DNA from: Gammaproteobacteria bacterium
GTDB lineage: Bacteria; Pseudomonadota; Gammaproteobacteria; JAJDOJ01
Reading direction: 5' to 3'
Assembly (NCBI GenBank): GCA_027030565.1
Contig: JALVEU010000269.1
Span: forward strand, 1-8,878
Length of the DNA: 8,878 bases
The notes beneath the pieces were generated by a model. It made no database searches, was not told the origin of the DNA, and was given only the letters and a program-made list of their open reading frames with translations. Numbering within the stretch: position 1 is the first letter of the stretch; each line of letters begins with the position of its first letter. This document shows, piece after piece, positions 1 through 5,057 of the stretch. The translations under genes were made by a program, and so were the position numbers.

Positions 1-1
1 T

Positions 2-94
2 CTCTCGGCCCTGAGACGGATGCAGAAGACCCCAGAGCTGATCGCCAAGTTCTTCTGGCATCCTGAGTGCCGCTACACCGTAATGGGAGTTTAG
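2..94 (+). CDS. C-terminal end of an unidentified protein (partial)
   Basis: An open frame enters from the left edge and runs 30 codons to a TAG stop at 92-94. The visible tail includes RRMQKTPELIAKFF and ends in CRYTVMGV. I do not recognise the family. The frame is GC-rich up to about base 80 and then turns abruptly AT-rich for its last few codons, so the original C-terminus may have been replaced where foreign sequence joins. It overlaps the next small frame by 28 bases in a different frame. With so little protein visible, a chance open frame cannot be excluded. Confidence 0.4.
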   Translation, partial: LSALRRMQKTPELIAKFFWHPECRYTVMGV

Positions 95-330
95 GCTATT
101 CTGCACATCTTAGTAAGCGTGATTTAGAGCAAACAATAGAAACTTACGAGAAGCAATTAGAAGTACTGAATCGACAAATAGAAATAGCTGAGAAAAGAAA
201 TGCCTCGAACGTCAAAAAGTTGCAGGCGCAATTGAAAGAAAAAACCGAACAGTACCGTCGCACACTAGAAGAGCTGGAGAGAGAGCGCCAAAGAAAAAAG
301 CGTTTGGGCCTCGGCTGGTTTGGTAGGTGA
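67..330 (+). CDS. Small charged coiled-coil protein, possibly a truncated gene
   Basis: An 87-codon frame opening with GTG and ending in TGA. I do not recognise a family. Residues about 17-79 are almost entirely Glu, Lys, Arg, Gln and Leu with heptad-like spacing (for example LEQTIETYEKQLEVLNRQ), predicting one long helix that should form a coiled coil. The end is basic and then hydrophobic (KKRLGLGWFGR). There is no signal peptide or membrane segment. From base 121 to the stop the GC content is about 43%, far below the neighbouring helicase gene, which points to horizontal transfer. The GTG start is weak: it lies inside the preceding frame, no clear ribosome binding site precedes it, and no in-frame ATG exists. 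This could be the 3' end of a longer gene that lost its front. The composition and uninterrupted heptad pattern argue for real coding sequence. Confidence 0.5.
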   Translation: MPLHRNGSLGYSAHLSKRDLEQTIETYEKQLEVLNRQIEIAEKRNASNVKKLQAQLKEKTEQYRRTLEELERERQRKKRLGLGWFGR

Positions 331-361
331 AACCGCATAATAATCACGTCCAGCCGACCCC

Positions 362-379
362 AAAACGCTGCGCGCTTTT
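362..379. terminator. Possible bidirectional terminator between convergent genes
   Basis: AAAACGC (362-368) can pair with GCG-C-TTTT (372-379) around a TGC loop, with one bulged C. The stem is flanked by an A-run on one side and a T-run on the other, so it reads as a short terminator-like hairpin in both directions. It lies between the stop of the plus-strand coiled-coil frame (330) and the stop of the minus-strand helicase gene (400), where a shared terminator would be expected. The stem is short and the T-run is only four bases. Confidence 0.35.
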
Positions 380-399
380 CGACTGGGTGATGTGAAGCG

Positions 400-3300
400 T
401 TATGGCGATCCACCGTGTTCGACATCCGGGGTGCCGAGGATGCACACGGTGATCCGTGCGGAGAGCGGCTCGGTGGCGGGCAGTTCCCGGAAGTGCTCGA
501 GCACGCGGGGTCCGAGCTCGGGTTCCATGGCGAGCAGGGTGTCTCGGATGTCGCGCAGGACCAGGGGCCGCGTTCGGCGCGTCTCTGAGAGGCGTCGATA
601 CCAGACGGGACGGATGAGCTCAAGCCAGCGCACGGCGATCTCGTCCCAGTCCAGGGAGGTTTCGGCATCCTGGGTGCGCAGGGCGCGCAGGAGTGCGCTG
701 TAGGCCTCGATGCGCTTGAGGCTGCCGCGCTCGGCGGCGAGCCGGTGGGCGAAGCCTTCGAGCACGGCTTCCATTTCTTCCAGGGCCCGTTGCTTGCGGC
801 GGGAGAGCATCTGGCGTTCGGCGCGTTGCAGCCGTTGCGAGAAGCCGTGCAGGAGGTGTGCGGCAGCGGTGTCGAGTTCGGCGGGCTCGGGGGATCCGGC
901 AAGCCGCTTGCGCAGGGCCTCGGCTACCTTGGCGAAGTCGGTGACGGGCGGCGCGCCGGGAGCGGGGTAGAGGATCCAGGCCGGGGCGGCGTAGGGGCCG
1001 GTGCGAAGGGCGAAGAAGGCCCAGGGGCGCCGGGCGCGCACGACGGCCACGGTGGTGGTGGCACCGGACTCATTGCGACAGGCGGCGGCGTAGACCTCGG
1101 GGGGGATCAGGGCGCCCTCGCCCTCGACCAGGCGGCGCACGGGCGCGAAGGCGTCCTGGACGCCGGACCAGTCGTCGGCCTCGATGGCCTGCTCCATCTC
1201 CCGTACCAGCGCCGCCGTGTCCACGGGGCGGGACTCGGTCTCGATCCAGCCCTCGGGCAGCGGCATGTTGGAGCCGAGCAGGCTCTCCACGGTCTCGAAG
1301 CGTTCGATGAAGCGCTCGTCGGACGACAGGGCGAACTCGGGGGCGTCGTCGGGCCACCAGGCCTCGATCTCCGCGTGCGGGCTGTCCATGCGGTCCACGC
1401 GCCCGACGCGCTGCTCGGCGATGCGCACCACGCTCGGCATGTCCAGGTGCACCAGGGCCGAGGCCTGCTGGAGATTGACCCCCTCGGACAGGCTGTCGGA
1501 GCAGAGCCCGATGACCCGCCGCGCCCCGGAGCCTAGACGGAAGGCCTCGAGCAGGGCGTGGCGCTCGGACTGGGCCTCCCCGGTGGCGGTGAGCACCCGG
1601 CAATCGGGGCAGCGGTCCTGCAGCCGGGTGCGCAGGTCGGCCAGGGTGATGGGGCGGCTGTCGAAGGCCAGGACGAGATCGTGGCGGTCCAGCAGCCCGG
1701 CCAGGTGGGCGGCCTTGGCCGCTTCGCGCGCCGGGCTCATGCGCCGCACCCGGTCCAGGATCTGCCGGTAGATGCGCGCGTCGTGCGCGCAGGCGGCGCG
1801 GTGGGCCTCGGGGTCGGCCAGCCAGTCGGGCAGCACGATGGACAGGTGGCTGCGGGGTGGGTGGCCCGCGATGCGCTCGAGGGTGGCGAGCACGTCGCCG
1901 GTCTCCGTGGACTTGGCGAAGCCCTCCAGGCCGAAGGCCTCTACCGCGGCCTGGGTGCCGGCCAGGTGCTCGGCCAGGGCCGCGCGCGAGGAGCGCAGGC
2001 TGGCCATGATCACGTAGCGGGCGAGCTTCTTGGCCGAGCGCAGCCGCCCTTCGAGATAGCGCGCCTCGTCCACGCCCTGGGCGCGCAGCACCTCGGGCAG
2101 CTCCAGGGGCCGCACGAAGTGGGTCACGGCGTGCAGCCGGTCCGCCAGCGCCCGGATCTCGGCGGCGAGGCGCCGGTCGGCCTCGGGCTCTCCGAGCGGG
2201 TACAGGCGCGGGCGATGGCGCGGGAAGCGGCAGGGCTCGCCCTGGCGGTTACGGTAGGCGGCGGGCTCGCGCTCGATGAGCCGATTCAGCGCCGCCTTGG
2301 TGCGGCGCACGGTAAAGCGGCGGATCTCCTCGCGCAGGCGGGCGAGCTCGTCCTCGGTGAGCGCGCAGCTCAGGCGCCGGGCGCCCAGCATGCGCCGGAA
2401 GGCGCGCAGGGTGGAGGGTTCCAGGTTGTCGGCACCCAGCATGTCGGCGATGCGCAGCAGGTCCGCCGCGCTGCGATTGATGGGGGTGGCCGTGAACAGG
2501 ATCATGTGATCGGCCATGTTGTGCAGCAGGTGCTGGGTGCGGTTGGACTTGAGGTTGAGGAAGTTGTGGCCCTCGTCCACGCACACGATCTCGGCGCCGC
2601 GGATGGCCTCAACGGTGTCCTCGTGGCGCTGGCTGCGGGTATGGGAGAGTGTGCCGTGGGAGTGGACCCGTAGGGGCAGGCCCACGGCCAGCGCCTCGGA
2701 GCGCCAGCCCTCGACCACGGCCGGCGGGCAGACCAGGACGCTCAGCCCGCGCCGGATGCGCCCGGCCCGCAGGATGCGGTGCAGCACTGCGGCGATGAGG
2801 TGCACCCCCATGCGCGTCTTGCCTGAGCCGGTGGCGTCGGCCACGAGCACGCTGTCCTGTCGGGAGAGCACGGTCAGGGCCTGGGCGATGCCCTGGCGCT
2901 GCGAGGGCCACAGGCGCTGGCCGTCCAGGCCCGTGGCGGGCAGGTCTAGGGACTGGATCCAGGTGCCCTCGAGCAGCTCCGCACAGGCCCGCGCCAGGGC
3001 CTCGGCCCAGCCCACCGGCTGCAGTAGGGACTCCAGCAGGGCGATGAGCTCGGCCGTGTAGTCGGTCCCCATGGCCCAGAGGTTCTCGGCGATGCCGCGG
3101 GCCTCGGCGAAGCGCTTGGGGTCTCGGCCCGCCTCGAAACGCACGTTGGCCTCGATCTGATGCGCGAGGCCCGACTCGGTGAAGTTGCTCGATCCCAGGG
3201 TGACGGCCTGCTCGGTGCAGTAGATCTTGGCGTGCAGGCGCCGCTCGCCAGGCAGGTGGCGGGCCTGCACGGTGCCGGCGCGCAGGCGCTCGATGGCATC

Positions 3301-3684
3301 GACGAGGGCGGCGCTGGCGTCGATGGCGATGCGCCGCTCGTGGGTCCAGTACTCGCGGACCTCGTCGCTGAAGCTGCGCCGCGTGCGCGCGTGCCAGGCC
3401 CCGCGCCGCCCCTCCACCGGCTCATGCCCGACCAGGATGCGCACCGGGCGCTCGTGGGGTAGGGCGGCCAGGAAGCGCACGATGCGCTCCAGGCTGGCAT
3501 AGCCCGAGACGATGAGCGGCGCTGCGGCGGCCTGCAGATCGGCCAGCACCACGCTGTCCACGCGCGAGCCGCCGACGTTGAGCGGGAAGCGCCGGGCGTC
3601 GGGCCAGCCGGAGATTTCGGTGGGGGATGCTTCCCGAACCCCTTCGGAGAAGAGGTCCAGGGTGAGGTCGTCGGTATGGGGCAT
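400..3684 (-). CDS. Phospholipase D-like nuclease / SF2 (SNF2-like) helicase fusion protein
   Basis: This 1094-residue protein probably moves along or remodels nucleic acid with ATP and may cut it. Residues about 40-215 form a PLD-type domain with one HKD-like motif: HAK at 151-153, Glu at 158 where Asp is usual, and GSSNFTESG at 164-172. A single motif normally implies a dimer. Residues about 255-770 carry the SF2 helicase motifs: WPSQRQGI (259-266), Walker A ATGSGKT (284-290), Walker B/motif II DEGH (370-373), motif III TATPIN (398-403), motif V SEGVNLQQA (733-741) and motif VI QRVGRVDR (758-765). Beyond about residue 810 I recognise nothing except a helical, Arg/Glu-rich stretch (949-1003). 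The ATG at 3682-3684 has AAAGGA twelve bases upstream. No methylase or partner gene is adjacent. PLD plus SNF2-like helicase combinations occur in anti-phage systems such as DISARM, so defence is likely but inferred; DNA repair is the alternative. Confidence 0.85.
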   Translation of the reverse strand: MPHTDDLTLDLFSEGVREASPTEISGWPDARRFPLNVGGSRVDSVVLADLQAAAAPLIVSGYASLERIVRFLAALPHERPVRILVGHEPVEGRRGAWHARTRRSFSDEVREYWTHERRIAIDASAALVDAIERLRAGTVQARHLPGERRLHAKIYCTEQAVTLGSSNFTESGLAHQIEANVRFEAGRDPKRFAEARGIAENLWAMGTDYTAELIALLESLLQPVGWAEALARACAELLEGTWIQSLDLPATGLDGQRLWPSQRQGIAQALTVLSRQDSVLVADATGSGKTRMGVHLIAAVLHRILRAGRIRRGLSVLVCPPAVVEGWRSEALAVGLPLRVHSHGTLSHTRSQRHEDTVEAIRGAEIVCVDEGHNFLNLKSNRTQHLLHNMADHMILFTATPINRSAADLLRIADMLGADNLEPSTLRAFRRMLGARRLSCALTEDELARLREEIRRFTVRRTKAALNRLIEREPAAYRNRQGEPCRFPRHRPRLYPLGEPEADRRLAAEIRALADRLHAVTHFVRPLELPEVLRAQGVDEARYLEGRLRSAKKLARYVIMASLRSSRAALAEHLAGTQAAVEAFGLEGFAKSTETGDVLATLERIAGHPPRSHLSIVLPDWLADPEAHRAACAHDARIYRQILDRVRRMSPAREAAKAAHLAGLLDRHDLVLAFDSRPITLADLRTRLQDRCPDCRVLTATGEAQSERHALLEAFRLGSGARRVIGLCSDSLSEGVNLQQASALVHLDMPSVVRIAEQRVGRVDRMDSPHAEIEAWWPDDAPEFALSSDERFIERFETVESLLGSNMPLPEGWIETESRPVDTAALVREMEQAIEADDWSGVQDAFAPVRRLVEGEGALIPPEVYAAACRNESGATTTVAVVRARRPWAFFALRTGPYAAPAWILYPAPGAPPVTDFAKVAEALRKRLAGSPEPAELDTAAAHLLHGFSQRLQRAERQMLSRRKQRALEEMEAVLEGFAHRLAAERGSLKRIEAYSALLRALRTQDAETSLDWDEIAVRWLELIRPVWYRRLSETRRTRPLVLRDIRDTLLAMEPELGPRVLEHFRELPATEPLSARITVCILGTPDVEHGGSP

Positions 3685-3754
3685 GGGCTGGAGAAGTCCT
3701 TTTGAGGACGTCCTGAAAAATCTGCTGCGCGTCCGAATGGCTGCGGTGCGCGGT

Positions 3755-3790
3755 GCTCGGATACTCGCCTATCTATCGAGTATGTACTCT
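3755..3790 (-). repeat. Inverted repeat, left copy
   Basis: Read on the minus strand, this 36-base segment matches plus-strand 4606-4641 at 30 of 36 positions without gaps. The outer 22 bases match at 21. Homology stops at both edges. Four of the six differences form one block (plus-strand 3777-3780, CGAG). That block completes a 7-base stem, ATACTCG (3761-3767) with CGAGTAT (3777-3783), which the other copy cannot form. GAGTATGTACTC (3778-3789) is also a near-perfect palindrome. The copy starts 71 bases upstream of the helicase start codon and could affect its transcription. Confidence 0.75.
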
Positions 3791-3806
3791 GGGCATCCTT
3801 CCCTCC

Positions 3807-3856
3807 GCCCTTCGGGCCGGCCTGGCGGCCGTTCCAATCCGCGCCCGGCGGATTGG
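3807..3856. repeat. Cluster of GC-rich hairpins
   Basis: Three stem-loops follow each other closely: GCCC-TTC-GGGC (3807-3817), GGCCG/CGGCC (3815-3819 with 3826-3830, overlapping the first) and a perfect 9-base stem CCAATCCGC/GCGGATTGG with a 5-base loop (3834-3856). No T-run follows on either strand, so these are poor intrinsic terminators. The arrangement resembles small dispersed extragenic palindromes, but I do not recognise a named family. Confidence 0.5.
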
Positions 3857-4292
3857 TCTCGTATCCTGCGCTCCGTGCGCCTTGCGTTGCATCCACCTCG
3901 CGTATTAAATCGACATCTCCTTGCGGGCCTGATTCTGCGTGGCCGCCGATCACGCAGCACCGCAGTGGCCCTTCGGTTGCACGAGAGGCTGATTGTGCTG
4001 AACATATGGGCGACATCGGTCATCCCCGTCCGATGCTGGGCAGGTCGCAGAGGGGCATGTTCATGTTTAAGCACGACCGTCGCTCCCGTAATCACTGAGA
4101 GCTGCCTCTGAAAAGAAGATATGTTAGGCTGCGTGAACGTAGAATGACGAGGCCAAACCAGCTCGCTGTAGATGCAGCGTATACTAGAAAAGGGCACGAA
4201 TTGTATCAAATAGGGTAGAAGCTGTGCACTCAAGAAGCAGGAGATAGTCGAAACATAACAAGACGAACCCAGTCGGCGCGCTAAAGGCGCAC

Positions 4293-4308
4293 GCGCTGTT
4301 CGCAGCGC
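4293..4308 (+). promoter_or_regulatory. UUCG-tetraloop hairpin in the leader of the TMEM165-like gene
   Basis: GCGCTG (4293-4298) and CAGCGC (4303-4308) form a perfect 6-base stem closed by TTCG, a very stable RNA tetraloop. It ends 26 bases before the start codon at 4335. It could protect the 5' end of the message or position the ribosome site. No T-run follows, so it is not a standard terminator. Confidence 0.45.
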
Positions 4309-4321
4309 CATGTGTCACATG
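4309..4321. promoter_or_regulatory. Palindrome abutting the ribosome binding site of the TMEM165-like gene
   Basis: CATGTG-T-CACATG is a perfect 13-base palindrome centred on T4315. Its last base is the first base of GAAAGG (4321-4326), which acts as the Shine-Dalgarno sequence eight bases before ATG 4335. The position would suit an operator or a structure that limits translation. The central spacer is too short for a relaxed hairpin loop, so protein binding to DNA is the better guess. Confidence 0.35.
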
Positions 4322-4334
4322 AAAGGTTCAAAAC

Positions 4335-4607
4335 ATGGATTGGAAGATTTTTGCTACTATTTTTATAGCTGTTTTTATTGCAGAGCTTGGGGACAAAACA
4401 CAGCTTGCGACGATGTTATTTGCAACTGACAAGGCGGTAAGCAAATACACGGTCTTTTTTGCGGCCTCTGCTGCATTAATCGTCGCATCAGCGATTGGCG
4501 TGATGGCTGGGAGCCTGGTAGCCGAATATGTCAATGTGAAGTACCTGCGTTATGTGGCTGGTGTTGGTTTCATTCTTATAGGTGCTTTTACCTTGTACAG
4601 TGCATAG
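4335..4607 (+). CDS. Half-size TMEM165/GDT1 (UPF0016) family membrane transporter
   Basis: A 90-residue integral membrane protein with the family signature ELGDKT at residues 17-22 inside the first membrane helix (about 5-25). Two more helices follow at about 37-60 and 70-88. The family exports Mn2+ or exchanges Ca2+/Mn2+ for protons, and the acidic signature motif binds the cation. Most bacterial members have about 190 residues with two such motifs in inverted halves. This protein is exactly one half, ending at the usual half boundary (YVAGVGFILIG, 73-83), so it appears complete rather than truncated and should work as an oligomer. Half-size members are often encoded as adjacent pairs, but no second half is present. 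ATG 4335 follows GAAAGG by eight bases. The gene has 44% GC in a much richer region and lies between inverted repeats, suggesting recent acquisition. Its exact ion is not readable from sequence. Confidence 0.85.
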   Translation: MDWKIFATIFIAVFIAELGDKTQLATMLFATDKAVSKYTVFFAASAALIVASAIGVMAGSLVAEYVNVKYLRYVAGVGFILIGAFTLYSA

Positions 4608-4641
4608 AGCACATATCAAATAGATAGGCGGGTATCCGAGC
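4606..4641 (+). repeat. Inverted repeat, right copy
   Basis: Partner of the minus-strand copy at 3755-3790, with 30 of 36 bases identical. The outer part (4620-4641) matches at 21 of 22, differing only at G4631. It begins at the second base of the transporter's TAG stop, so the gene's end is fused to the repeat. It contains TATCAAATAG (4614-4623), which also occurs in direct orientation at 4204-4213 upstream of the gene. Confidence 0.75.
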
Positions 4642-5057
4642 GCTACACAAACCCGCTCTTGCCCAGCCCAGCAAGGGCAAACGTTTACGCCCCATCAAAT
4701 ATCGCACACCGGGGTCCAGGAAGAGGTCGCGAATCTTTTCCGGCCGCTTCGGCGGTGGTCGGGAGGGAAGGCCGCGTCGTCGCCAAAGCACACCAGGGTC
4801 TTCTCCTTCTTCGCCCGTCACCGGACTCGGGGGGGCGTCCTGCTCGCGTCAGCGCTTGGGGCGGGTGGATGCCGCCCTTGCGCGGAGCCCACGGCGGCGA
4901 GGATGGGCATCCGGCGCGGTACGCTTGAACGTTCGTCGAGAGGATGTGCCCGGCCGTCTGCGGCAGGTGGGTGGAGGGGGTCCCGGCGATGGTGTGTGGT
5001 TCGGTGCCTTTCTATACTGCGCGTTGCGGCCCTTGGGGTCATGAGCGCGGGACTGCC
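4608..5057. other. 450-base intergenic region without a supported gene
   Basis: No frame here looks coding on either strand. The contents are the remainder of the right inverted repeat and a weak hairpin TTGCCC/GGGCAA (4659-4664 with 4675-4680). The hairpin lies 51 bases past the transporter stop and has no T-run, so it is a poor terminator. There is also a possible promoter element at 5013-5018. Minus-strand frames in 4588-4821 give an Arg/Pro-rich translation that I cannot tie to a family. Confidence 0.5.
5013..5018 (+). promoter_or_regulatory. Possible -10 element for the glycosylation operon
   Basis: TATACT at 5013-5018 differs by one base from the sigma-70 consensus. It lies 39 bases before the preferred ATG at 5058, giving a leader of about 30 bases. 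The hexamer at 17-base spacing (TGGTGT, 4990-4995) is a poor -35. It is one of few AT-rich hexamers in this GC-rich stretch. If it is used, the longer upstream start at 4944 would not be transcribed, which supports the start at 5058. Confidence 0.35.

Larger units (their letters stand above)
3685..4334. other. 650-base non-coding region with hairpins and palindromes
   Basis: It lies between the divergent helicase gene and the TMEM165-like gene. Open frames exist on both strands, but their Arg/Pro/Ser-rich translations lack family signatures and good starts, so I support no gene. It contains the left copy of a 36-base inverted repeat (3755-3790), a compact set of GC-rich hairpins (3807-3856), a UUCG-loop hairpin (4293-4308) and a palindrome at the transporter start (4309-4321). 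Composition shifts from GC-rich on the left to mixed or AT-rich after about 4080. A lone TATACT (4180-4185) has no convincing -35 partner. I could not identify a promoter for the helicase gene. Confidence 0.6.
3755..4641. mobile_element. Candidate 887-base unit bounded by inverted repeats, carrying a TMEM165-like gene
   Basis: The two 36-base repeats face each other with their best-conserved ends outward (GCTCGGATAC at the left end, GTATCCGAGC at the right), as terminal inverted repeats would. The unit carries one gene, at 44% GC in a much richer background. I see no transposase, no matching target-site duplication immediately outside the repeats, and no integron attC site. A non-autonomous element, a cassette moved by an enzyme encoded elsewhere, or two independent facing copies of a dispersed repeat all remain possible. 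Confidence 0.3.

Noticed and set aside
745..2673. Long plus-strand open frames (745-1536 and 1558-2673) opposite the helicase gene
   Set aside because: They are Gly/Ala/Arg-rich mirror frames typical of antisense to a high-GC gene. They show no family motif, while the minus strand carries all ordered helicase motifs.
400..3684. Mokosh type II defence protein
   Set aside because: Mokosh uses an SF1 (COG1112) helicase; this protein has SF2/SNF2-like motifs and the PLD domain at the N-terminus.
3801..3860. Possible tRNA fragment (GTTCCAATCC resembles a T-arm)
   Set aside because: No anticodon arm or acceptor stem can be built around it; the bases belong to a perfect 9-base hairpin instead.
4123..4129. 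GTTAGGC, the core sequence of integron attC/attI sites, upstream of the transporter gene
   Set aside because: No matching RYYYAAC arm or paired attC structure lies upstream, and no attC follows the gene, so an integron cassette is not supported.
3769..4311. Minus-strand 180-codon and overlapping plus-strand frames in the intergenic region
   Set aside because: The translations are low-complexity and Arg-rich, run through hairpins and the inverted repeat, and lack convincing starts.
4141..4334. yybP-ykoY manganese riboswitch in front of the TMEM165-like gene
   Set aside because: Such riboswitches control Mn export genes, but the conserved GGGGAGUA and paired conserved loops are not present.
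4204..4623. Direct repeat TATCAAATAG (4204-4213 and 4614-4623) flanking the transporter gene
   Set aside because: Ten AT-rich bases can recur by chance and the flanks do not match, so it is not claimed as an element boundary.
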